DNA from: JAJZIH01 sp021785265
GTDB taxonomy: Bacteria; Pseudomonadota; Gammaproteobacteria; JAKAQQ01
Assembly: GCA_027338645.1 (NCBI GenBank)
Contig: DAHWSH010000057.1
Coordinates: 24,068-88,067, forward strand
Direction: 5' to 3'
Length of the DNA: 64,000 nucleotides
Position 1 is the stretch's first letter, and every line of letters begins with the position of its first letter. Made by a program: the position numbers and the translations under genes. The notes under the pieces were generated by a model that saw nothing but the letters and a program-made list of their open reading frames with translations, was not told where the DNA came from and searched no databases. Shown piece by piece: positions 25,733-34,698 of this stretch.

Positions 25733-28405
25733 CTAACTGGATCTGCTCCCCGCCAGAGTACGAAGAACGTACTTTAGAATTCCGCCATGGCGGTAGTACT
25801 CCCTCTCCTTTGGAGTGTCGAGGCGGATCTTGGCTTTGAATCGACGGGTCTCGCCATTTTCTGAAATGGCGTCCACGACGGCCTCCGTGTCCTGATCGTC
25901 CTGGATGCCCTTGATGCGGAAAGTTTCGTGCCCGGTCAAACCAAGAAACTGGGCATTTTCACCCGGGAGAAACTCAAGGGGTAAGATGCCCATCCCGACA
26001 AGATTAGACCGATGGATCCGTTCAAAGCTCTCAGCCAGGATCGCTTGAACACCGAGCAGGGCAGGACCCTTGGCTGCCCAGTCCCGTGAGGAGCCACTGC
26101 CGTATTCCTTCCCGGCAATGATGACCAGGGGAACCTGCTTTTGGAGGTAGACCATGGCGGCATCATAGATGGGCAGTGTCTCTCCCGTTGCAAAACAAAG
26201 GGTCATTCCGCCCTCCACCCCAGGAACCAGAAGATTTTTCAGGCGGATGTTGGCAAAGGTTCCACGCATCATGATTTCATGATTCCCGCGCCGTGCGCCG
26301 TAGGAGTTGAAATCCCGGGGCTCGATTCCCTTCTCCCGGAGATAACGTCCTGCAGGACTTGTGGGGGAGATGTTACCGGCTGGTGAAATATGGTCGGTCG
26401 TCACTGAATCGCCCAAAAACGCCAGGACACGTGCGCCTTCCAGGGTCGGTCGATCCGAGGGAAGCTTCTGGAGTCCGTCGAAAAAGGGTGGAGACTGGAC
26501 ATAAGTAGATTCCGGGTTCCACTGGTAATGGAGCCCTTGAGCGGTCTCCAGGCGATTCCATTCGGGTGGTCCCTCGAAGATCTTGGCATAGCTTTCCTGG
26601 AACATTCGGCCACGGATATGGGTCCGGACCAAATCTTCGATCTCTGCGGGGTTTGGCCAGATTTCTTTCAGATAAACCGGGCGACCCTGGGGATCGGTAC
26701 CTAAAGGGTCGTTTTCCGGGTCACGAATGAGGGAGCCCGCCAGGGCAAAAGCGACGACCAGTGGTGGTGATGCGAGAAAATTGAAGCGGACTTCCGGATG
26801 AATTCGTCCCTCGAAATTGCGGTTTCCGGACAAAATGGCCCCGACGGCCAGTTGCTTTTTCTGGATGACTTCGCTGATTTCCGGTTTGAGTGGGCCCGAG
26901 TTTCCAATACAGGTGGTACACCCGTAGCCCACGAGGCCGAAACCGAGCTGTTCCAGTTCGCCGAGGAGTCCGGCTTCCTCAAGATATCGGGTGACGACCG
27001 GAGATCCAGGCGCCAGAGAGGTTTTGACCCAGGGTTTAGCCTGTAAGCCGCGTTTCCTGGCGTTCCTCGCCAGAAGACCCGCGCCGATCATGACGGAGGG
27101 ATTCGAGGTATTGGTACAGCTCGTAATGGCCGCGATAACGAGGTCGCCATCCGCTAAGCTCGGTTTCGTATCCGGTAAAACCGGTTTCGCTTTCCGGTAG
27201 TCGGTGACCAGTTGCTCCATCTTCGATTTGAGGCAGGAGAGTTTGACTCGGTCCTGCGGCCGACTCGGCCCGGCCAGACTGGGTTCCACTGTGGCCAGAT
27301 CGAGACTCAGAAGATCACTGTAACGAGAGGGAGGGTGGCTGGGTTCATGCCAGAGGCCTTGGGCCTGGCAGTAGGCTTGGATCCGTGCAATCGCGGATTC
27401 GGACCGGCCAGTCTGGCGAAGATAACGGAGCGTTTCCGTATCGATCGGAAAAATCGCACAGGTCGAGCCGAACTCGGGTGACATGTTGCTGATGGTCGTG
27501 CGGTCAGCCACCGGAAGAGCAGCCAGTCCTGGACCAAAAAACTCGACGAACTTGCCCACCACACCTTTGCGTCGTAATAGCTCGGTCAACGTCAGCACCA
27601 GATCGGTGGCCGTGGCTCCCGGATTGAGTTTGCCGGTGAGGTTGACCCCGATGACTTCCGGAACCACCATGGTCATGGGCTGGCCCAGCATGGCCGCCTC
27701 CGCTTCGATACCGCCAACCCCCCATCCAAGCACCCCGAGGCCGTTGACCATGGTGGTGTGTGAATCCGTTCCGACCAGGGTGTCGGGGTAGAGCCACGGC
27801 TTCTGGTCTTTGGACGATTCGAAAACGACGCGGGCCAGATATTCGATATTCACTTGGTGGACGATACCGGTATCCGGTGGAACCACCCGGAAGTTCCGGA
27901 ATGCTTCCTGTCCCCAGCGCAGAAAAGTATAGCGTTCCTGGTTGCGTTCGAACTCACGCGCTCGATTTTTTGCGAAACTGTCAGGAGTCCCGTAGAAATC
28001 CACCTGTACAGAATGGTCGATCACCAGTTCGACCGGAGCCAATGGGTTGATCCGCCCCGGGTCACCGCCCAGTTTTTTCATCGCATCCCTCATGGCGGCG
28101 AGATCGACAATGGCTGGGACACCGGTGAAATCCTGGAGGAGAACTCGCGCCGGGGTGAAGGCGAGTTCGTGCTGACCGGCCTCTTCAGGCGTCCAAGTCA
28201 GGATGGCTTCGGCGTCCTCATCGCGAACCGTGGTCCCATCCCAGTTCCTGACCGTGTTTTCGAGGAGGATCTTCAGGGCATAGGGCAGTGAAGAAACGGG
28301 GGGGTGATGTCGTGCGATCTTGGGCAGCGAGATGAAGCTATAGCTCTGATCGACGGTTAGTGTGTCACGGCTGTCATCCCGGAAGGCGATTTTTTTGCGT
28401 GTCAT
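25733..28405 (-). CDS. acnA: Aconitate hydratase A
   Basis: An 890-residue monomeric aconitase (AcnA/IRP type) converting citrate to isocitrate in the TCA cycle. The three [4Fe-4S] cysteines are visible in ITSCTNTSNPSV and YGCTTCIGNSGPL, the substrate-binding VGTDSHTTMVNGLGVLGWG motif is intact, and the swivel domain carries GKEYGSGSSRDWAAKG. The start is ATG 28405, preceded by AGGA; a start 12 codons upstream has no support. It follows mnmA by 48 nt on the same strand, so they probably share a transcript. icd at 52.7 kb and fumC at 34.7 kb complete neighbouring TCA steps. Confidence 0.97.
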   Translation of the reverse strand: MTRKKIAFRDDSRDTLTVDQSYSFISLPKIARHHPPVSSLPYALKILLENTVRNWDGTTVRDEDAEAILTWTPEEAGQHELAFTPARVLLQDFTGVPAIVDLAAMRDAMKKLGGDPGRINPLAPVELVIDHSVQVDFYGTPDSFAKNRAREFERNQERYTFLRWGQEAFRNFRVVPPDTGIVHQVNIEYLARVVFESSKDQKPWLYPDTLVGTDSHTTMVNGLGVLGWGVGGIEAEAAMLGQPMTMVVPEVIGVNLTGKLNPGATATDLVLTLTELLRRKGVVGKFVEFFGPGLAALPVADRTTISNMSPEFGSTCAIFPIDTETLRYLRQTGRSESAIARIQAYCQAQGLWHEPSHPPSRYSDLLSLDLATVEPSLAGPSRPQDRVKLSCLKSKMEQLVTDYRKAKPVLPDTKPSLADGDLVIAAITSCTNTSNPSVMIGAGLLARNARKRGLQAKPWVKTSLAPGSPVVTRYLEEAGLLGELEQLGFGLVGYGCTTCIGNSGPLKPEISEVIQKKQLAVGAILSGNRNFEGRIHPEVRFNFLASPPLVVAFALAGSLIRDPENDPLGTDPQGRPVYLKEIWPNPAEIEDLVRTHIRGRMFQESYAKIFEGPPEWNRLETAQGLHYQWNPESTYVQSPPFFDGLQKLPSDRPTLEGARVLAFLGDSVTTDHISPAGNISPTSPAGRYLREKGIEPRDFNSYGARRGNHEIMMRGTFANIRLKNLLVPGVEGGMTLCFATGETLPIYDAAMVYLQKQVPLVIIAGKEYGSGSSRDWAAKGPALLGVQAILAESFERIHRSNLVGMGILPLEFLPGENAQFLGLTGHETFRIKGIQDDQDTEAVVDAISENGETRRFKAKIRLDTPKEREYYRHGGILKYVLRTLAGSRSS

Positions 28406-28453
28406 CAAAAGAGATCCTCGGATACGGCAGATGTGGGGCAAGGTGCATCCAAA

Positions 28454-29662
28454 TTATACGACCGGAGAGGTTCCTGGTTTCATCACCCGTTCTTTTTCCT
28501 TAGTCTCACGGTGTCCGGGGGCCCCCGCGGGCTCGTTCCGGGGAGAGGGAACCGAAAGATCATCCGAGACGATTTGCGCAATCGGCCCGCCCCCTCGGCA
28601 CCATTCGTCTTGGTAGAAAACGAAAAACTGGCCCGGCGTCGGTGCAAAAACCGGACTTTCAAATGAAACCGTGGCCGGACCCTCTACTGTCCAGTCGAGT
28701 TCACAGCTGATGTCGGCCTGTTGGTACCGGGTTTTCCCGGAACCGGTAATCCTCCCTGGCGCTGCTGCTTCGCCGATCCAGTGAAAATCAGAGAGCGAGA
28801 TTCGGGTTGTCCATAGATTGGGGTGACGGGGGTTTTGCGTGACCCGGAGGAGATTTTGCGAAAGATCTTTTTCATAGACATACCAGGATGCGTCCCGACC
28901 GCCACGGATGCCTCCGATTCCGAGACCCTTGCGCTGGCCCAGGCTGTAATAAAACGATCCCGGATGGGTTCCCACCGTTCGTCCGTTTTCATCCAGGATG
29001 AGTCCGGGTGTGCCCGGGAGATACTGGGACAGCCATTCACGGAATGGTTTTTCGCCGATAAAGCAGATTCCCGTACTGTCTTTCTTCGCGTGATTGGGCA
29101 ACCCCCGCTGCCGGGCCAGTTCACGAACTTGCGGCTTCGTGAGATGGCCGATGGGGAATAGGGTGTTCCCCAGCTGCTGTGAGGTGAGCTGGTTCAGGAA
29201 GTAGCTTTGATCTTTTCGATGGTCGTGGCTTCGCAAGAGACGGGTGAAGTGTTTCCCGACCTCAAGGCGTGCATAGTGCCCAGTGGCTAAGTGGGTGACA
29301 CCCAGCCGTCGGGCATGCTCCCAGAGCAGGCCAAACTTGATCTCCCGGTTGCACCAGACGTCCGGGTTGGGGACAAGCCCAGACTGGTACGCCACAAGAA
29401 AAGGCTGGAAGACTCGTTCCCGGTAGGCTGATGCAAAACAGGCCCGGTGCAGGGGGATCTCCAGGAGATCCGCCACCCGGCGGGCATCCTGGAAATCGCG
29501 AGTGCCCGGGCAGTCTTCCCCGGCTTCTTCCTCCCAGTTGTGCATGTAAAGAGCTTCGACGGACCAGCCTGCCTCCTTCAATAGAAGCGCGGAAACAGAA
29601 GAATCGACCCCGCCGGACAAGGCGACGAGAACCAGTTTTTCGTGGGCTTTCTTCAGTGACAT
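28454..29662 (-). CDS. mnmA: tRNA-specific 2-thiouridylase MnmA
   Basis: A 402-residue PP-loop enzyme that makes 2-thiouridine at position 34 of Lys, Glu and Gln tRNAs. The PP-loop ALSGGVDSSVSALLL is near residue 15; the two catalytic cysteines lie in NPDVWCNREIKF and DSTGICFIGE; a C-terminal beta-barrel follows. The protein has a charged tail of about 30 residues beyond the usual end. No ribosome site precedes ATG 29662; a TAGAAT hexamer ends 6 nt upstream, so the mRNA may start at the A of the ATG. acnA follows. Confidence 0.95.
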   Translation of the reverse strand: MSLKKAHEKLVLVALSGGVDSSVSALLLKEAGWSVEALYMHNWEEEAGEDCPGTRDFQDARRVADLLEIPLHRACFASAYRERVFQPFLVAYQSGLVPNPDVWCNREIKFGLLWEHARRLGVTHLATGHYARLEVGKHFTRLLRSHDHRKDQSYFLNQLTSQQLGNTLFPIGHLTKPQVRELARQRGLPNHAKKDSTGICFIGEKPFREWLSQYLPGTPGLILDENGRTVGTHPGSFYYSLGQRKGLGIGGIRGGRDASWYVYEKDLSQNLLRVTQNPRHPNLWTTRISLSDFHWIGEAAAPGRITGSGKTRYQQADISCELDWTVEGPATVSFESPVFAPTPGQFFVFYQDEWCRGGGPIAQIVSDDLSVPSPRNEPAGAPGHRETKEKERVMKPGTSPVV

Positions 29663-29668
29663 GTCGTA

Positions 29669-29674
29669 ATTCTA
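29669..29674 (-). promoter_or_regulatory. Candidate -10 element giving a leaderless mnmA transcript
   Basis: TAGAAT on the minus strand ends 6 nt before the mnmA ATG, so transcription would begin at about the first base of the start codon. The gap between the upstream terminator and the ATG is only 35 nt and has no Shine-Dalgarno sequence. A matching -35 was not evident. Confidence 0.4.
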
Positions 29675-29697
29675 TCCCGAGGCTGTAGATGAGGCCG

Positions 29698-29724
29698 AAA
29701 AAAAAGGGGCGCCGAAGCGCCCCC
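29698..29724 (-). terminator. Intrinsic terminator of the subtilisin-like gene
   Basis: On the minus strand GGGGCGC pairs with GCGCCCC across a stable TTCG tetraloop, followed by eight T residues. It lies 25 nt after the stop of the subtilisin-like gene and before mnmA, so it separates those two transcription units. Confidence 0.93.
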
Positions 29725-29748
29725 TGAGTGTTGAACGTAAGCGTAGGC

Positions 29749-32100
29749 TTAACGAACCGGATCGCGGGTTTTATAGAACCGCACCAAAAACAGCCCCAAG
29801 GCCAGAAGGAGCAGGGCCAACGGTCCGAAGGCACCTCCACCCCCACTGGGTGAGGGCGAAACCGTGACCGAGATCGAGGCAGGCTTGGATGTGAGCCCAG
29901 CCAGATTCGAGCAGGTCATGGTATTCGTGTAGGTGCCGGGCTGGCTGAAGCTGATCGCACCCGGGAAATATCCGGTTCCGGTCTTGCCGTTCCCGAAATG
30001 CCAGCTTGCATTGAGGCTGCTCTCGTTCGAGCCGAGAGGGGTCGAACAATAACCGGCAAAAACCACAGCCTGTCCGACGGTCGCGGAGGTATTGGTGGGA
30101 TCGGTGATGGTGGCTGTCGGCGGGATACTGGCGATACCAGCCTGCAGGGCGTTGACCAGTCCATATCCGTAGATGCCGTTCCATCCTGATCCTACCTGCT
30201 GGCTGGCCGTTTTTTCGAGCAGGGCTGGGATGGCGCCAGGACTGACCCCGGCGGAGAGCAGAAGAGCGGCCACCGAGGCGGCACCGGGCGAAGCTGCCGA
30301 TGTTCCGTAAAAGCCGGTCATGAACCCTTGCATGTTCACGATGTCCTCATCGGGGGCGGTGATATCCGGGACCTGTGAGTTGTCGACCGGAGTGATCGGG
30401 GTACACGACGTCTCTGCAGCATTGCAGTTCCAGGACAGGGTATAGGGTCCACTACTGCTGAAAAACTCGATCGGATACCCCGCTATGCCCCCAAACGGCA
30501 CGACGGCACCGGCCTCAAGAAGGTGGGAGGTACTCTGGCCGGGGAAATCCCGGTCCGCACCGGCCGATCCATCCGTATAGTAGGTCAGCGCATAGCTACC
30601 CGAACCACTGTTGCTGATAATCGAGGCAATGAGCTTGAAGTTGAGCGTCGCAGGGGTGGTCACATTTACGGCCTGGATCACCGGGCTCACAGTGAGTGTT
30701 GTGCTGCCGCTGTTCATGTAGGCCAAAGCCAGTGAGGGGCAGTTCTGGCTGATGACAAGCCCTGGGCTACTACTTGAATTGCTGGGACCGGACTCTGCGA
30801 GAGGAGCCCCCGCCGTAGTGGTTCCGGTAGGGGTGACCAGCTCAAGATTGAATGCATTGTTCGTGGTGGGACAGACTCCGGTTGTCGCATTAATTGTCGG
30901 ATTGTCATTCCAGCCGATGAACAACTCAACCCCAGAGCCCGGAGGAATCTGGAAGTCGTTAAACGGGTTCGAGGCCTGACCCACGGCCTTGCCGAAATTC
31001 TCGACCGTCTGGGATGTGCCACCGATCGTGGCCGCCGTGGGTACATATCCCGCCTGGTAGAAACCATCCTGGACACCAAAGCCCGTTTCGCCTGCGCTGT
31101 TACCCCAGTTTCCGGCAGCAGTGAAGAAAAGCACGTTCGGATACTGCTGCATCAAGGCTTCATATCCAATGGCATCCGGCATCGGGAAGTAAAAAGTTGG
31201 AACGATTCCCAGATCATCCGAAACGATATTCGCGCCGAACTGTGTGATGAGGTCTTGTGCGCATCCGGGAATGTCATAACTACTCTGGATGCCTGAACAG
31301 AAACTCAGGCCCGCATCCGGTGCGTCCTGATAGACGATCTGCATCATCCAGCTGCCTTCGTCACCGCCATTGTCTCCAGAAGGTGGGTAGACGAACCCAA
31401 CGTTGTTCGGCAGAAAACCTTGCGAAGCATAGTAGGGGTAGTAGTACGCACCGTCGGAAATCACGCCCACGTTGACTCCCTGGCCCAGATAGCCGGCCTT
31501 GTTGAGGGCTGCCGACTGCATGGCGAGGGCCTGGATCGGCGTCTGGCCGCCGGCACCGATCGGAACCGTGCGCGGGACCAGGCGACGGGGCAGGTTCATG
31601 GTATGGACATAAATCGGATTGCGGATGAAGGCTACTCCAGGGAGTTCAGCCAGAGTCGGCAGAGCCTTCAGCGGGACCCACGCTTGGATCATCGAGGTCC
31701 AGGAAGCGGTTTGGATGTGCACTGCGCCAAAGGCCTCGAGGCTTGAAGGCAGAACGCTTCCCCTTGTTTTCGGGACAATCCAGACCATCGTGTCACCGCA
31801 GTGGTTGACCATCGGCACAACAAACCCAAGCGGGCGGGCATCGAAGGTGCAACTCGTGGCGGTTCCCGGGCTTGGCTGGATGAAGTTTTGGATCGCCTGG
31901 GGCGGGGACAGGACCTTGGTATGACCAAGCTGGAAGGGGATTTTCCCGAGGTAAAGCGCCTTCAGGACCGGACTCAGCTTGGCGAGACTCGTGGGGGCCT
32001 GGGCATACGCCCCATTGATGGCACCGACGAGCGACAGACTGGCTACGGCCAGTACAGTGATCAGAGATGAAAAAACACGGGATGCGGGAAGGAATTTCAT
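29749..32100 (-). CDS. Secreted subtilisin-like (S8) protein with PKD-like domain and C-terminal sorting tail
   Basis: A 783-residue exported protein: signal peptide (residues 1-34, cleavage near AYA-QA), an S8-type fold with Asp216 in VGVISDG, the oxyanion Asn in FFTAAGN and nucleophile Ser601 in YGTSAASPGAAS. The usual catalytic HGT motif is absent; its place is held by GDEGSWMMQIV (Asp247-Glu248), so catalysis must differ or be lost. A PKD-like domain (about 658-750) leads to a tail of Gly-rich linker, hydrophobic helix and basic end (SPSGGGGAFG ... RFYKTR), like GlyGly-CTERM tails processed by rhombosortase. The start is supported by AGAGGAGA 8 nt upstream. It has its own terminator. Confidence 0.85.
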   Translation of the reverse strand: MKFLPASRVFSSLITVLAVASLSLVGAINGAYAQAPTSLAKLSPVLKALYLGKIPFQLGHTKVLSPPQAIQNFIQPSPGTATSCTFDARPLGFVVPMVNHCGDTMVWIVPKTRGSVLPSSLEAFGAVHIQTASWTSMIQAWVPLKALPTLAELPGVAFIRNPIYVHTMNLPRRLVPRTVPIGAGGQTPIQALAMQSAALNKAGYLGQGVNVGVISDGAYYYPYYASQGFLPNNVGFVYPPSGDNGGDEGSWMMQIVYQDAPDAGLSFCSGIQSSYDIPGCAQDLITQFGANIVSDDLGIVPTFYFPMPDAIGYEALMQQYPNVLFFTAAGNWGNSAGETGFGVQDGFYQAGYVPTAATIGGTSQTVENFGKAVGQASNPFNDFQIPPGSGVELFIGWNDNPTINATTGVCPTTNNAFNLELVTPTGTTTAGAPLAESGPSNSSSSPGLVISQNCPSLALAYMNSGSTTLTVSPVIQAVNVTTPATLNFKLIASIISNSGSGSYALTYYTDGSAGADRDFPGQSTSHLLEAGAVVPFGGIAGYPIEFFSSSGPYTLSWNCNAAETSCTPITPVDNSQVPDITAPDEDIVNMQGFMTGFYGTSAASPGAASVAALLLSAGVSPGAIPALLEKTASQQVGSGWNGIYGYGLVNALQAGIASIPPTATITDPTNTSATVGQAVVFAGYCSTPLGSNESSLNASWHFGNGKTGTGYFPGAISFSQPGTYTNTMTCSNLAGLTSKPASISVTVSPSPSGGGGAFGPLALLLLALGLFLVRFYKTRDPVR

Positions 32101-32114
32101 GACCAGATCTCCTC

Positions 32115-32155
32115 TAGGATTCCATAACCGGTTGAACTACCGTTGCGGAATCCTA
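32115..32155. promoter_or_regulatory. Inverted repeat in the promoter/leader of the subtilisin-like gene
   Basis: TAGGATTCC and GGAATCCTA are perfect 9-bp arms 23 nt apart. On the minus strand TTGCAG (32179-32174) and TAGGAT (32155-32150), 18 nt apart, could be the -35 and -10, so one arm would cover the -10 and the other would touch the Shine-Dalgarno. That layout suits an operator better than an RNA hairpin. Confidence 0.45.
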
Positions 32156-32313
32156 ACATGGGGAGATGGAAGCCTGCAACGGGACCACATCAATGGAACC
32201 GCATCAAGGACCGTTTTCCGGTGGCCGGTGTGATCCTTACCAGCTGGAAACTCTTGAGGAGGTGGAGTATCCGGCTTTTCGTGCCTGTTGCTTTTTCCCA
32301 AAAGGGTTTCCAG

Positions 32314-33264
32314 CTAACCCGCCCACCCCTGAAGATCGACCGGGGGGTCAGATTGTTCCCAGCGCTCATCGAAACGACGGGTTTCAGGGAGTGCCCGGTG
32401 GGGATCCTCCAGCCGCAGATAAGCGCGGATTTCATCCGCCACCGGAATCTGGACCAAGTGGTGGTAGTCGCCCATGACATAGGCTCCTGGATGCGCTGGG
32501 TCATCGGGACCGGGACAACGGATCGCAACGTGGCTGGGCAGCCGTCGGGCCAGGTCTTTCCAGTTCGCCATTTCCGGCTTGTCCAGGGTGCCGGGCAGTG
32601 CCAGTATCCGGACCGCGTCTGGCGTCGGGCTTCCGTTCTTGCTGAAACGCAGGGCAGCATCCAGGATGTCCGGCCAGATCCCGCGGATGGGCAGATGATC
32701 CGGCGACTCGATCCGCAGGCATTGCCGGGTCATCCTGAGCAAGCGGCGGATGGCTCGCGCGATCCGGTCCGGCCCTTCCACTACCAGGTTGATGGGAGTT
32801 TGGGTCGACCGGCTCATTTTGAGGTGGGGGATGCCGGCTTCATAAAACAGGAATCCCTCTTCCTCGAACCCGTGCCGGTGATAAAAGGGAAGGGCGTGGG
32901 TCTGGGCATGGAGGGTGCAGCTTTCGTAAGACAGCTCGAGCGCCCACTCGAGGAGCGCCTTGAGGACCAGGCTTCCTGCGCCGGATCGTCGGGCCTCCTC
33001 CAGAACAGCCATCCTTCCGATCTTTCCATGCGGATCCAGACGTCCCGTGGCTAGCGGACGGTGTGCGTGGTTCTCGACCAGGACGTGCCGGCAGAGCGCA
33101 TCACTGCCATCCCACTCGAGTTCAGGGGGAACCCGCTGTTCCAAGACAAACACCTGTTGGCGGATGAAACGGATCGCCGGTTCGTGTTCGGGCCAGATGG
33201 CCCGGTAAACACGGTAAGGTCGGCCCGGATCAGACGTGTCCGGACGCCTGGTTTCTGAGTTCAT
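32314..33264 (-). CDS. GNAT-family N-acetyltransferase with extra C-terminal domain
   Basis: A 316-residue two-domain protein. Residues 15-155 form a GNAT acetyltransferase of the ElaA/YjcF kind: FVLEQRVPPELEWDG, ATGRLDPHGKIGRMAV and the late ALPFYHRHGFEEEG. Residues 160-310 form a second domain with INLVVEGPDRIARAIRRLL and later IRCPGPDDPAHPGAYVMGD that I do not recognise with confidence; it recalls phospholipase D-like folds but has no HKD motif. Substrate unknown. ATG 33264 overlaps the purB 3' end by 35 nt, so translation is likely coupled to purB. Confidence 0.8.
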   Translation of the reverse strand: MNSETRRPDTSDPGRPYRVYRAIWPEHEPAIRFIRQQVFVLEQRVPPELEWDGSDALCRHVLVENHAHRPLATGRLDPHGKIGRMAVLEEARRSGAGSLVLKALLEWALELSYESCTLHAQTHALPFYHRHGFEEEGFLFYEAGIPHLKMSRSTQTPINLVVEGPDRIARAIRRLLRMTRQCLRIESPDHLPIRGIWPDILDAALRFSKNGSPTPDAVRILALPGTLDKPEMANWKDLARRLPSHVAIRCPGPDDPAHPGAYVMGDYHHLVQIPVADEIRAYLRLEDPHRALPETRRFDERWEQSDPPVDLQGWAG

Positions 33265-34630
33265 CAAAACGTTCGGCGAGCTCGGCCGCCAACCCGAGAT
33301 AGGTGACGGGGGTGAGATGTTCCAGGGATTGACGGGTTCGGGCATCCAGGTCGAGGCCTTGAATCCAGGTTTTCAGGCTGTTGGCGTCCAGGGATTGCCC
33401 GCGGGTGAGCGACTTGAGTCGTTCATAGGCGTCGGGATCCCCCCGAAGCCTCAATAAAGTTTGCAGGCCCTCGGCAATGACTTCCGGATGAGCGACGAGA
33501 TCCTGCCGGATCCGTTCGGCATCGGCGTCGAGACGGGACAGACCTTCGCGGAGAGTGCGCCAAGCCAGGAGCGTGTGACCCAATGCGGGGGTCAGGCTCC
33601 GTTGGGCTGTCGAGTCGCTGAGATCTCTCTGGAAGCGGGAAACGGGGAGTTTATCTGACAGGTGGCGGAGCAGGGCGTTCGCGACCCCCAGGTTGCCTTC
33701 CGCATTTTCAAAGGCAATTGGATTGACCTTGTGCGGCATGGTGGATGAACCCACTTCTCCCGGAATGACCCGCTGAACGAAATATCCCCAGGAAATGTAG
33801 CCCCAGAAATCACGGCAGAGGCCGACCAGGATACGATTGGTCCGCGCGAGGAGATCCAGCCAGGCCGAAAGGCGATCATGAGGCTCGATCTGCGTGGTCA
33901 TGGGCTGAAAATCCAGTCCAAAGGACCGGACGAACGCGGCCGTGAGCGACACCCAGTCGACGTCGGGTAAAGCGGCCTGATGGGCGTTGTAATTGCCCAC
34001 TGCACCGTTGAACTTGCCACAGAATCGGAAGGCCGACAAAGCATCCCGACTGTCTGCGAGGCGCCAGGCAAAATTGGCCAGTTCCTTGCCGAGGGTCGTG
34101 GGGGAGGCCGGTTGACCATGGGTCCGTGACAGCATGGGGGCACGGGCGTGGCGACGGGATTCCTTCACCAGCCAGTCCAAAATCCCGTTCAGGGCAGGAA
34201 CCAGGAAGTTTTGCTGTGCATCCTTCCAGATCAGGCCATAGGCCAGGTTGTTGATATCCTCCGAAGTGGCGGCGAAATGCCAAAACGGTGCAAGTGCTGC
34301 TCCGAACGTTTCTCCCGCCGTGGATTCCCTGAGAAAAAGCTCAACGGCCTTGACATCGTGCCGCACGGATGACTCGATGGACTTGATGCGGAGGGCGGCG
34401 GTCGAGTCAAAACCGGAGATCCGGGCTTCAAGGGTGGCGCGCTCCTTGGTCGACAGCGCGGGGAAAAGTCGATTCGGGAGTCTTTGATCCAGCCAAAGCA
34501 GCCAACGAATTTCGATCTCTGTGCGCCTCTGGAACAGGGCATACTCGCCCACGGCCTGCCCGAAGTCGGAGAGGATCCCCGCGTACCGGCTGTCCAAAGG
34601 GGACAAGGAACAGAGATCAGGTAGGTCCAT
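33230..34630 (-). CDS. purB: Adenylosuccinate lyase
   Basis: A 466-residue member of the fumarase/aspartase superfamily acting twice in purine synthesis (SAICAR and adenylosuccinate cleavage). The superfamily signature is GSSTMPHKVNPIAFENAEGN, with the catalytic Ser on the flexible loop, and the N-terminal LSPLDSRYAGI is characteristic of bacterial PurB. TSEDINNLAYG and RTHGQPASPTTLGKE hold the catalytic His regions. It is divergent from fumC, a superfamily relative, across 68 nt. Same-strand neighbour downstream is the GNAT gene. Confidence 0.96.
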   Translation of the reverse strand: MDLPDLCSLSPLDSRYAGILSDFGQAVGEYALFQRRTEIEIRWLLWLDQRLPNRLFPALSTKERATLEARISGFDSTAALRIKSIESSVRHDVKAVELFLRESTAGETFGAALAPFWHFAATSEDINNLAYGLIWKDAQQNFLVPALNGILDWLVKESRRHARAPMLSRTHGQPASPTTLGKELANFAWRLADSRDALSAFRFCGKFNGAVGNYNAHQAALPDVDWVSLTAAFVRSFGLDFQPMTTQIEPHDRLSAWLDLLARTNRILVGLCRDFWGYISWGYFVQRVIPGEVGSSTMPHKVNPIAFENAEGNLGVANALLRHLSDKLPVSRFQRDLSDSTAQRSLTPALGHTLLAWRTLREGLSRLDADAERIRQDLVAHPEVIAEGLQTLLRLRGDPDAYERLKSLTRGQSLDANSLKTWIQGLDLDARTRQSLEHLTPVTYLGLAAELAERFDELRNQASGHV

Positions 34631-34698
34631 GCGTTTTCGGAGTTAAAATAAGCTCTTGCATGATAACTGAACCCAGCCTGTCCTGCAGGGGAGAAGCG

